NCBI GenBank assembly: GCA_014084085.1
Contig: NPFB01000014.1
Coordinates: 1,570 to 18,673 of the forward strand
Length of the DNA stretch: 17,104 nt
DNA from: Hondaea fermentalgiana
Lineage: Eukaryota > Sar > Bigyra > Thraustochytrida > Thraustochytriidae
Reading direction: 5' to 3'
Positions 1 through 8,900 of this stretch are shown here, in pieces (position 1 is the stretch's first letter; each line of letters begins with the position of its first letter). The position numbers were made by a program, and so were the translations under genes. The notes under the pieces were generated by a model. It did no database searches. It was not told where the DNA came from and saw only the letters and a list, made by a program, of their open reading frames with translations.

Positions 1-22
1 GGGTCTGGGTGAGGGGGCCGGG
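1..22 (+). other. Potential G-quadruplex at left edge
   Basis: Four G-runs of at least three (GGG, GGG, GGGGG, GGG) are separated by loops of 3, 3 and 2 bases, with a further GGG one base later. This fits the canonical quadruplex pattern on the plus strand. The surrounding 120 bp are strongly G+C-rich and rich in CpG, unlike the sequence after about 160, so this may be the edge of a CpG-rich promoter or exon that continues outside the window. Confidence 0.45.
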
Positions 23-439
23 CGGGCTGTCAGTGGCGAGGCCCCGCCCGGACAGAACGGCGGCGCCGGAGCCGGGGCCGGCGGCGCCTGCGCAGGGGAG
101 AGGGGTGGGAGGAGCTGCAGGGTGAGTGGGGGAATGGGCGGGTGGGTGTGGCACGTTTATGCGAGATCGTGAGCTGTGGGTGAGGGGAATAAAGTCGACG
201 GGCTTCCACTGGGAGCAGACGTTTGAAGCTTTATTAATGGGCGCAGCTCCTGCAGGAAAGGCCAGAAGAACGCGGGGCTCAGGCCAAGCAACGCCAAGCA
301 TCTCCTGCCCTCCTTCCGACTAGTGCCAAAGGCCACCGCCTTGGTTACTCTGCCTTCAGTGCCATTCGCAGACGCTTGAACGGCCACGTGTGGCGTGACT
401 GTGGCCGCTAGCGCCGTGAGCCTGGCTGTTGTCCTGCGA

Positions 440-466
440 CCAATCAAATTAATTTTAACGAAACGA
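440..466 (+). promoter_or_regulatory. CCAAT-box module 1
   Basis: CCAATCAAATT (440-450) runs into the 10-bp palindrome AAATTAATTT (446-455) and is followed by AACGAAACGA (457-466). The same 11-mer and 10-mer recur together near 1689-1742. CCAAT boxes are bound by NF-Y in many eukaryotes. Whether this one works as a promoter is inference; no gene directly downstream is recognisable. Confidence 0.25.
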
Positions 467-1335
467 ACCGCTGGTCTGTCCTTTCTGCCTGACATCGGTG
501 CGAACATCAACGTGCTCAGGGCCGTTCGTGTCTCCTTGCGCTCCAGCCTGCTGCAGCTGCTGCGAGCGACGGTGGCGAACGAAACGAGCGAAGAAGAAAT
601 GAGTGGTTCATGGCGCCGAGACGTACGTCCATCTCCTCATTCATTTTGGATACTTTCCTGCCTTGCCACAGCCACCAGAACCAACCAGCCAGCCCAGCCG
701 TCGTTTGTGGCTGCAGCCAGCCATGGCAGCTGGCTGGTGGTCTGTCTGCTCTGCCTGCACCAGCATCTGTCTGCCTGCCCGCCTCAGCCTGCTGGATGAA
801 GTCAGCCTGCTGGAGGAAAGTGTCCACAGCGCGCCGATAAGTCCGCGGGGCTGAGGGAGAAGTCCCGCCGCGCCGATGTGTGCGCGGTGGGCAGCTACAC
901 TGCCACAGCGGGCGGAGAGTTCTCCTCACGACCGCATCAATGGCCAGCTTTACAGTTAAGGGTGCGACTGGGGGTCGAAAAACTGACGTGTATACCTGGA
1001 ATCACTCTCCCTCCGCCACTGCTATGAGCCTGCATTTCTCCCTACCACGAGCAGCTAGGCGCGCGCGTCGATTTTGCGTACGTCCAAATTGCGCGTGTTC
1101 GTTTTGAGAAGAAAAACCCTCGCCAGCCACCATGGCCAGCAACGCATCTCGGCGTGGTCTCGCTCCTCGCCCCCTCGAGTCCACTGCCTCACGAAGCTTC
1201 TTCCTCTTGCCCTCCCCGCGTGATCAGCTGCAGGCCGCGCGCGCGGGTCCAAAGCAGGACGGAGGCGGTGGACCGCAGCGAACGTTCGCTCACTCGCTCG
1301 CTCCACGCGCGCGCGCCCGCTCACCGCACGCGCAG

Positions 1336-1386
1336 GACCGACCGACCGACCGACCGACCGACAGGCAGACAGACAGACAGACAGAC
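1336..1386 (+). repeat. Compound tetranucleotide microsatellite (GACC)n-(CAGA)n
   Basis: About 6.75 copies of GACC (1336-1362) pass through a three-base junction into about five copies of CAGA (1366-1386), followed by degenerate copies to about 1397. A degenerate GCTC run lies just upstream near 1284-1300. The unit is not a multiple of three, as expected for non-coding DNA. It gives rise to false repetitive reading frames (runs of PTDR or VGRS) on both strands. Confidence 0.9.
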
Positions 1387-1676
1387 GAACAGACGAGCGA
1401 AACCGATGAAGAACGTGTTCTGAGAGTGCACGCCCGGAGATATCCTCTGCGATGCGAAACGCCCGCGCCGTGTGCGCTTCTTGTAATCCTTGGCACAGGA
1501 GCAAGGATACTCGGGACAGTCCTGGCACGGGCGGTAGCAGAGTCAAGCGCCTCGGTCAGTCGATAGCAGAAGCGGCCAGCTGCCCCTGGACGGTGGCCGG
1601 CGGCTCGTTGCTGAAAATTCACTCACCCACCCATTCAAAAAACGTAGTCACGGCCCTAGTGGCGCAAAGGCCTCGC

Positions 1677-1742
1677 GGCGCCGCGGCGCCAATCAAATTT
1701 GGATAACGAGGAAGGGAGGTGAGACGCAAAGCAACGAAACGA
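1677..1742 (+). promoter_or_regulatory. CCAAT-box module 2 with GC palindrome
   Basis: The perfect 14-bp palindrome GGCGCCGCGGCGCC (1677-1690) overlaps CCAATCAAATT (1689-1699), and AACGAAACGA follows at 1733-1742. This repeats the element pair seen at 440-466. A 125-codon ATG frame of unknown value begins 122 bp downstream, at 1821. A promoter role is inferred only from the motifs. Confidence 0.25.
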
Positions 1743-2122
1743 AAATGAAATGGAAACCACGAGCGAGCAACAAGCACGACCCCAAAAGGAGCGTAGGCAG
1801 CAACGAAAATCGAGTGCGGGATGGAAGACAAGGGAAGCAAGCAAGCAGCCAGCAGCTCAAAATCCTTCCAAGCTAAAAAGCTTTCGCGGAGATGCAAACA
1901 GCTTTCTGCTTCCCCCCGCGGACTAATTCCTAAGACCAGCCCTCGGCGTTTCGCAGGCCCACGGCGGGTTGCCGGGACTGCGCGAATTACAATCCAGTGG
2001 TGGCCGGCGACGCCCTCGCCGCCGGGCCCGCAAGCAGCCACAGCGGCGGGTGGCCAGGCCGCGGCTGGCATACCGAGCCAGCCGTGGCAGCCGTGGCAGG
2101 CCGAGACGGGAGAAGCTGAGCC

Positions 2123-2160
2123 CCCCGCAGCCTCGTTTTGCTCTCAAAGCGGCTGCGGGG
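2123..2160. terminator. GC-rich hairpin in the M28 gene 3' flank
   Basis: CCCCGCAGCC (2123-2132) and GGCTGCGGGG (2151-2160) are perfect 10-bp inverted repeats. The 18-base spacer contains a second small stem, TTTG (2137-2140) with CAAA (2145-2148). The hairpin starts about 100 nt past the M28 stop codon (minus strand), so it would fall in the transcript's 3' UTR or at its end. A role in 3'-end formation or stability is inference. Confidence 0.4.
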
Positions 2161-2261
2161 TGTGCCAGCAGCCAGGGGTCAGTGGTTTGTTCGTTTGATT
2201 GTTTGGAGGAATAAAAGCCTGCCTGGCTGCTTGCCTGCTATAGCTAGGTTTAGACTTTCTG

Positions 2262-4481
2262 CTAGGTTCGAGCTTGGGGCGGCAGCGACGAAGACGCTTG
2301 GGGGCGACCGACGCGGGCCGCGGCGCTGCGCAAGAGGTCCGCGTACCGCGCCACGAGCGACTGCGCGAGGGCACCGTCGCCATCCGACACGGCCTGGTCA
2401 ATGCCCGGAAAAACCTTGGCGTCGTACCCGAGGTACAGGCCCGGCGCCTGCAAGACGTGCTTGAACCAAGGGCGCTGCGGAAGGCCCTCGGGAGCGAGAA
2501 AGAGGCGCTCGTGCGCGCCGAGGAGATCGTTGTCCAGCGGCGCGGTTACCGCGCTCTCCCGATACGCGCGCACTGCATCGCGCAAGACCGAGAGGTCCAG
2601 GCTGCCCGCTTTTGGCAGCTCGCCAAGGTGATCAACGTAGCGTGAGAGCGCCGCGCCGTGGTCTGCAAGGGAGATCGGGAGCACTGCTGACGAAGAAAAC
2701 CGCACCGCCAAGACGCCAATGAGCCGCGTCAACGCCACGTGATGCGCAAATGTCGGGTCCGCCTCCTTCTCAATCCACGTGTAGCTGTCGTACGTGCTAT
2801 GATACACGCCGTACGTGAACGAGTTCGACGCACCGAACCGCAAGTCCATCGAAGCAATGCCCAGATGGTCCAGAAATACAGTGTAGTCTGAGCCGGAACC
2901 CAGCGTCCCGAGACTTGCGTCCCAATCGTTCAAAAGCGGGCGTCCCGTCGCGGGATTCACGACGACTGCGGCAGCATGCAAAATCGCGCGTCCCACGGAA
3001 GGCGACGCCGACGCGTAAAAGGTGTCGCCCGATACCCCCACATCTGTGTTGATGTACAGGGCTGCTCGCTTCAGCAAACCTCCTGCGTTCGCCTCGCCCC
3101 AGCCCGTGGAACCCAGCAGTCCAAACTCCTCCCCAGACCACGACGCAAGCACAATCGTGCGCTTGGGTTGCCAGCCATCCCGCACCAGCTTTCCTAGCGC
3201 CCGCGCCACTTCGAGCAGCACCGCAGAGCCAGAGTTCGGGTCAGCAGCGCCAAACACCCACGCATCCCGATGATTTCCAATTACAATCGGTTGGTCCTCA
3301 TCCGCCTCGAGCGAACCCGGAATCTCCGCAATGACGTTCCAAATCGGTTTCACCTCGCGCGTGTTATTCACTTCGACCGTGGCCTCCCATCCAGACGAAG
3401 GACCCAGCCGATACGTCAAGTTCAGACCGCCTTGAAAGCCGTGCGGGGCCTCTGGCCCGCCCAGACGTTCCAGCAGTGGCGTCACGTCCTCGTAGCTAAT
3501 GGGAATGGCCGGAATTGACGGAATCAATTCGTCGCGCTCGAGACCGCACCGCGACTTGCTGTCGAATCCGCTTGCCGCGCGAGCAGGGTCTCCTGCGCAA
3601 AGAGAATTAAATTGCGCCGATCCGCGCTGCACGCTCGAGGCCGGCCGCCATGGGCCATCCGGGTACACCTTGCCCTTGCCAAAGCCATCATCCTCGGGAT
3701 CGCTAAAGATAAGTACCGCGCTTGCGTTAAAAGCCTGAGCGTTCATAATCTTGAGTCCGCGGAAACACTGTCCATAGCGAACGAGAACAATCTTGCCAGC
3801 CACGTGAATTCCACGCTTCTCAAGCTCCTCAAAGTCTTCGGGCCGACCATAGTTTGCATACACCATCTCGCCGCGCGCCTGACCTGTTGCTGCGTACGCG
3901 AGAAAAGTCAGATTGCGAAAACGCGAACCCGACGTTGGGTCCTCTTCGAGGATTGCTTCCTCCAATGCTGGACTCCATCGCTGCGAGGCATCATCGGTGG
4001 AAACGACCTCAATATGTCGCTCTATCGGATACGAGAGAAGGGCATCCATTGGCACGATCTTGGCTCTTTCGAGACCAAACTCCTGCATCTTGTCCCGCGT
4101 GAACTCGGCCATTTCCAGGTCTCCACGCGTTCCTGCCATGTGCTCCGTGCTTGCGTAGTGACGTAGCCACTTTCGCGCCAAGTCTGCCGAAGGCACGCTC
4201 ATGACGCTTTCTTCGATGCTCGACCTCTTCATCAAGCTCGTCCCTTCGCATCCTTTTGCATGCCCGCGCAGCTTTCCGCTATTCTCTTTCATCATCTCGT
4301 GAGCATTCTCTTGCATCATCTCACGCAGATTTAGAGACACCTCGCTCATCGGAACGCATGCAGCGCTCAAGCTCGCAAAGAATGCCACAAGAAAGACCGC
4401 CAGCCTTCCGGCCGCTGCGCCATATCTGCGCGTCGTTGTCCCCGTGCTCCTCGTCGTCGTCGGCGTCTTCGTTGTCGCCAT
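2262..4481 (-). CDS. M28 zinc metallopeptidase, glutamate carboxypeptidase II / NAALADase-like
   Basis: Encodes 739 aa, close to the roughly 750 aa of human GCPII (FOLH1). The start is the ATG at 4481 (A at -3, G at +4); the open frame continues upstream only without an ATG. A short Thr/Arg-rich N-terminus is followed by one hydrophobic segment (about 27-43), suggesting a type II signal anchor or a signal peptide. The protease-associated domain is around 190-350 (AGKIVLVRYGQCFRG, YPDG, VQRG). The catalytic M28 domain has zinc ligands H404, D414, E452, D480 and H561 and general base E451, at the same spacing as human H377, D387, E424/E425 and D453. A transferrin-receptor-like helical domain ends the protein. 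N-X-S/T sites at N190, N252, N354 and N372 fit a secretory or extracellular location. The family removes residues from peptide ends. The glutamate-binding residues are largely not conserved (see findings), so the exact substrate is unknown. The gene is divergent from UBA1. Confidence 0.95.
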   Translation of the reverse strand: MATTKTPTTTRSTGTTTRRYGAAAGRLAVFLVAFFASLSAACVPMSEVSLNLREMMQENAHEMMKENSGKLRGHAKGCEGTSLMKRSSIEESVMSVPSADLARKWLRHYASTEHMAGTRGDLEMAEFTRDKMQEFGLERAKIVPMDALLSYPIERHIEVVSTDDASQRWSPALEEAILEEDPTSGSRFRNLTFLAYAATGQARGEMVYANYGRPEDFEELEKRGIHVAGKIVLVRYGQCFRGLKIMNAQAFNASAVLIFSDPEDDGFGKGKVYPDGPWRPASSVQRGSAQFNSLCAGDPARAASGFDSKSRCGLERDELIPSIPAIPISYEDVTPLLERLGGPEAPHGFQGGLNLTYRLGPSSGWEATVEVNNTREVKPIWNVIAEIPGSLEADEDQPIVIGNHRDAWVFGAADPNSGSAVLLEVARALGKLVRDGWQPKRTIVLASWSGEEFGLLGSTGWGEANAGGLLKRAALYINTDVGVSGDTFYASASPSVGRAILHAAAVVVNPATGRPLLNDWDASLGTLGSGSDYTVFLDHLGIASMDLRFGASNSFTYGVYHSTYDSYTWIEKEADPTFAHHVALTRLIGVLAVRFSSSAVLPISLADHGAALSRYVDHLGELPKAGSLDLSVLRDAVRAYRESAVTAPLDNDLLGAHERLFLAPEGLPQRPWFKHVLQAPGLYLGYDAKVFPGIDQAVSDGDGALAQSLVARYADLLRSAAARVGRPQASSSLPPQART

Positions 4482-5331
4482 CGTTCGCGTTGGTCGTCTG
4501 TGATTGAACAAGGACCCGAGGAAACCTCGACTTCACTTTCCTATCTGACGGTGCAAGGCCGGTGGGGTTGGCTGGCCTATCTTGGCTTGGCCTGGCCTGG
4601 CGGCGCTTCCCGGGCAGGAGACGCGCCGCAGTGCAAGATGCGCCTCGACTCGAGATCCCGTGCGCGCAATTGCCTTTTGCCTCCGTCGACCGCCTGCCGC
4701 CACTGTTTGGCGTTTGGTTCCGCCCAAAGAGAGAAAAGATATTCTGTCGATGCTCATGACTGTGAGTGAGTGAGTCAACATCGCAGTTGCAGCAGCAGGT
4801 CGCGACTGCACGCTGTCGGGTCGGCAACACAAGGTCTTTCCGCCGAAAGTCGAGTGACGCAAAGCTCACTGTTTCGGCCGATTCTCAGCCGGTCAGGACT
4901 TGGTTCACAAAAAGCATTCTCTCGCTTGGTTTCGATTGCAGTTGGCACGGCTAATGCAACAGCGAAGTAGGCAGCGATCGTCGCAAACCTGGTTGTTGCA
5001 TCTTATGACACAGCCTGAGAAAGTTTATTTCTTTGCCGCCCTCGCGTCACTGGCAGCAAAGACCAAAAAGCTGGCTTCATTTTATTTATAGAACTTGACA
5101 TGGTGGAGAGCGGTCAAACAAGGCCAGTCCATTTTGCTGTAGTCATAAAATGCATTGATTTCACCTTTTGTTTGGGCTTTTTGCAGATCTTTATTAGCAC
5201 CTGGTCGATGTCTTGGCCATTGCTTCACTGTCCCAACAACTTGAAATCATCGAGAAAAGTAGAGGTTCCGTCAAGGTTCCCTCATCGATCCGGCTATACT
5301 CCTATTCTCCTTGCGATCGTCTCCTTGCTGC

Positions 5332-5363
5332 TTTTTTTCTCGTTTTTTTCGTGACTTTTTTTT
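5332..5363 (+). promoter_or_regulatory. Three spaced poly(dT) tracts
   Basis: T7 (5332-5338), T7 (5343-5349) and T8 (5356-5363) have centres about 11 and 13 bp apart, close to helical phase. Rigid poly(dA:dT) runs commonly exclude nucleosomes at eukaryotic promoters, and phased tracts bend DNA. They lie roughly 570-600 bp upstream of the UBA1 ATG. No Pol III-type gene was recognised directly upstream, so I do not call them Pol III terminators. Confidence 0.35.
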
Positions 5364-5613
5364 ATTCTAACAACTTGAAGAAGAAGCGGGACGCGCGCAC
5401 AAGTAGTCAGGACGTTTAACCAACTTGCAGGCTGCGCATTGTGCACTTGCGGACAAGTCGGGAATCCAGCCTGGGAGGGTGAAATGGTACCGCTCCGCTT
5501 CGGCGATTGATCCTCCGGCAGACCTGAGCGAAGAACGAGCTCGTGCGGTGCCTGCCCGCACGCCCGCGCGTCCGCCCGCTAGTCTGCGCGCACGACCGCC
5601 CGCACGCCCCGCC

Positions 5614-5698
5614 CATACGCACGCGCGCACGCACGTACGCTCGCTCGCCGGCGCGCGTTCCTGCCCAGCGCGCGCGCGCGCGCACACACGCGCGTACG
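5614..5698. repeat. Two long alternating purine-pyrimidine tracts (Z-DNA-prone)
   Basis: Bases 5614-5640 (27 bp) and 5668-5698 (31 bp) alternate purine and pyrimidine without a break, mostly as CG and CA steps. The second tract contains about eight consecutive CG steps, then CACACA, then more CG. Such runs adopt left-handed Z-DNA under negative supercoiling, which arises behind polymerases at divergent promoters. The tracts end about 240 bp before the UBA1 start codon. Confidence 0.7.
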
Positions 5699-5809
5699 AC
5701 GAGGCCGACAAGCAAAACGTGAGCGAGCGCCTGGGACCTCGTGTACAGCCGCCGCAAGCGAGCCCCGAGCCCGTGGCCGCGGGCCAGCGCAAGGAAGCCT
5801 CTCGATATA

Positions 5810-5851
5810 CCCCTCTCACCCCTCTCCCCCTCCCCGTCCCTTTCCCTCTCC
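5810..5851. promoter_or_regulatory. Pyrimidine tract with minus-strand G-quadruplex motif
   Basis: This is a 42-bp C/T run with only two purine interruptions (5818 and 5836), 84 bp before the UBA1 ATG. On the minus strand, 5826-5846 reads as G-runs of 3, 3, 4 and 5 separated by loops of 3, 2 and 1 bases, a canonical quadruplex pattern. It could be a core-promoter pyrimidine patch or part of the UBA1 5' UTR (a 5'TOP-like context); which one is not decidable here. Confidence 0.4.
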
Positions 5852-5934
5852 ACGCGGGGTCAGCCGTCAACGTGTTCGCCGTCCAAGGCGTCCAGAGAAG
5901 GAGAGAGAAAGCCAACAGGCAAAGCTAAGCCAAG

Positions 5935-8900
5935 ATGAGCGGCGCCAAGAACGCCTTGGCAGACCTGGAGGGCGATGCGTACGCCATGGATAGATACTCG
6001 CGGCAGATCGGCGCCTACGGCGTGGAGGCCATGTCGAAGCTGATCAAAATGAAGGTTCTCATCGTCGGCCTCCGCGGCGTGGGCGTCGAGATTGCCAAGA
6101 ATCTTATCCTGGCAGGACCTGGCGCCGTCACCGTGGCGGACTCCAACGAGGTCGAAATGCGTGATTTAGGAACCAACTTTTTCCTTACGGAAGAGCACGT
6201 GGGCAAGACCACCCGAGCAAAGGCCTGCGCGCCCCAACTCCAGGCGCTCAACCGCCTCGTGGACGTCAAGGCCCACAATGGTGCCATCACCAAAGATCTC
6301 GTGCGTGCACATTCCGCCATCGTTCTTTGCGAACCGACGCGCGAAGAGGCCCTCAAGTGGAACTCGTACGCACGGCTGCACAACGTCGCCTTTTACGCCA
6401 CTGGCGTGCACGGCCTCTTTGGCTACGCCTTTGCAGATCTCGGCAGCGAGTTTACCATCAAGGACCGCTCCGGCGAGAACACCGTGAGCCGCATCATTGA
6501 TGAGATCGACGTCGAAGCCACGGGCACTCCCGGTGAAATGCTCGTACACCTCTTGCCGCCTCCGGATGGTCAGCGTCACAACATGGAGGACAACGATCAT
6601 GAAGGTTGGGTCACCTTTGACGAAGTCGAGGGACCTCTCGGCCAGATCCTCAACAACAAGGGCCCCTTTCGCGCCCACCACTACCAAAAGGAACGCGTCG
6701 ATGCCAAGACCGGCAAGACGATCAAGGTCTTTGATGCCTTTACACTTCGCGTCGTTGTCGACCCCAAGGGCAAGGCCACTCTGCCTGCGTACTCGCGCGG
6801 CGGCGGCCAGCTCCTCCAGAACAAGGTCCCCGTCACCGAGTCGCATCGTCCTCTCGACCAGAACATTGAGCAGCCCATCGCGCCCGGCGATTACTCGCTC
6901 ATGTTTACGGACGGCGCCAAGTTCGGTCGCGCCGAACAGCTCCACGTTGCCCTTCAAGGACTCTGGGAATGGCAAGATCAAGAGGGCCACTGGCCCAAAC
7001 CGAATGACGTCAACGATATTGACGCTGTGATTGAGACTGCTGTTAAGCGCAACGAGGACCTCCTGTCCAAGCTCAAGGCTGCCATGGAGGAAGACGATCA
7101 CGACGGACACCCGCCCGTCCTTGCGCTCGAAGAGACCGACGAGGAGGTCATCAAGATGGCCATTCAACACGCCGATTGCTCGTTCCAGCCGCTCTGCGCG
7201 TTCTTTGGCGGCGTCGTCGCCCAGGAGGTCGTCAAGATCAGCGGCAAGTTCACACCACTCCAGCAGTGGGTGCACCTCGATTGCTTTGAGGTCCTCCCAG
7301 AAAAGTTCACCGACCCGCCCATCGAGGTCTCGGCGGCGGACCGCGCTCCCTGCGGCTCGCGCTATGACGATCTCATCGCCATCATCGGCAAACCGCTCCA
7401 CGACGAGCTCCTGCGAAAGTCCACTTTTATGGTGGGTTGCGGCGCCCTCGGCTGCGAGCTGCTGAAAAACTTTGCCCTCCTGGGCGTGGCTTGCGATCCT
7501 GATGGCGCAGGCACCATCACCGTCACGGATAATGATCGCATCGAGGTTTCGAACCTTTCGCGCCAGTTCCTCTTTCGTGAGCACAATGTGGGCCAGCCCA
7601 AGTCTGCTGCCGCCGGCGAGGCGGTCGCGGATATGAACCCGGCTGTAAATATTGTCGCCAAACAGGATCTCGTGGCCCCGGATACGGAGCACATTTTCGA
7701 CGACGACTTTTGGGAGGCCCAGGATTTTATCACTAACGCCCTCGATAATGTCAAGGCGCGCATGTACGTGGACAGCCAGTGTGTGTTTTACAACAAGCCC
7801 CTTCTCGAGAGCGGAACTCTCGGCACCAAGTGCAACAGCCAGACCATTGTCCCCAAGCTCACATGCTCGTACGCGGACGGTCCCAAGGATGAGGCCGGCG
7901 ACGCCATTCCCATGTGCACCTTGCGCAACTTCCCCAGCACCATTGAGCATGTCGCAGAGTGGGCGCGGGCTCGCTTTGAGGACCAGTTTACCACCGCCGC
8001 CACGGAAGCCTCCAACTTTTGCAAGTCTCCGGATGAGTGGCTTGATGCGCTTCGTGCCAAGACGGTCGACATCAAGGAGTCTGGCAAGCGTCTCTCTTCG
8101 ATCGAAATGGAGATGAAGCCTCTGCGCAGCATCGTGCACGTCCTCTCGCAGGCGGCCTCGCCTGATCTGTGCTTTGCGACCTGTGTCAAGGAGAGTTACA
8201 TGCTCTTCCACAGCCTTTTCCGCGACCCCATTGTTTCCCTCATCCGCACCTACCCGGAGGACGCCACGGACCGCAAGGGCAACCCTTTTTGGTCGGGCAC
8301 CAAGCGCTTTCCCCGTGTGTTGGACTTTGATGCCGAAGACGAGACCCACCTTGGCTTTATCACGGCGGCCAGCATCATCTTTGCCGTCAATTACGGCTTG
8401 CAGCCCGCCGACCAACCGCTCCCGGCCGACCACTTTTGGCGCGATCCGGAGCACGTCAAGAAGATCGTCGCCACCTTTAAGCCGCCTCCCATTACGGAGG
8501 AAAAGGTTGACATGAGCGGCGGCGGCGAAGAGGAGGAGGACAACGAGGGCATGGACGTCGACGATGACGCCGCCATTCGCGAGTTCGAGTCCCTCCTCGA
8601 GGAGCTTGGCGAACTCTCGGACAAGACCGACGACATCTCCGTGGAGCCGGCCGAGTTTGAAAAGGACGACGACTCGAATGGTCACATTGACTGGATCTCG
8701 GCGGCAGCCAACTTGCGCGCCATCAACTACCGCATCAAGACGGCCCCGCGTCACAAGATCAAGCTCATCGCCGGCAAGATCATTCCGGCGCTTGCCACCA
8801 CCACGGCAGCCGTCACAGGCCTCGTCATGATCGAGATGCTCAAGGTTGTCCAGCCTGGCAAGCAGCTCGAGGCCTACAAGGATTCGTCCAACAATCTCGG

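Larger units (their letters stand above)
1..2261. other. Left intergenic region, no convincing gene
   Basis: No open frame in these 2.26 kb resembles a known protein on either strand. The many short frames are explained by high GC content and simple repeats. The region holds G-rich sequence at the left edge, two CCAATCAAATT boxes (440 and 1689), a direct repeat TCAGCCTGCTGGA at 784-796 and 802-814 (18-bp period), a compound tetranucleotide microsatellite (1336-1386), a 14-bp palindrome (1677-1690) and a GC-rich hairpin (2123-2160). The right end must contain the 3' flank of the minus-strand M28 gene. The rest could be promoter DNA, an untranslated exon or a non-coding RNA gene. I searched by eye for tRNA B-box motifs and found none in a tRNA context. 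Confidence 0.6.
4482..5934. promoter_or_regulatory. Divergent intergenic region between M28 peptidase and UBA1
   Basis: These 1453 bp separate two genes transcribed away from each other and must hold both promoters and 5' leaders. No protein-coding frame in it looks real. Visible elements are a GTGA run ending in TGAGTCA (4771-4777, a bZIP/AP-1-type site), an AT-rich middle (about 5020-5370), three T-tracts (5332-5363), two long alternating purine-pyrimidine tracts (5614-5698) and a C/T tract close to the UBA1 start (5810-5851). TTTATT near 5024 and TTTATTTATA near 5083 are AT-rich but not placed convincingly as TATA boxes. Transcription start sites cannot be fixed from sequence. Confidence 0.6.

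Noticed and set aside
714..736. 8-bp inverted repeat CAGCCAGC / GCTGGCTG
   Set aside because: It lies in degenerate CTGY-rich sequence where such pairs arise easily.
1132..1566. Frame with an excellent start context (CCACCATGG) of 144 codons
   Set aside because: Its middle is translated microsatellite, and the rest is Arg/Ala/Pro composition expected from random GC-rich DNA. No similarity recognised.
4900..5400. Possible tRNA or other Pol III gene ending in the T-tracts
   Set aside because: No B-box-like GGTTCGANNCC and no cloverleaf-compatible arms were found upstream of the T-runs.
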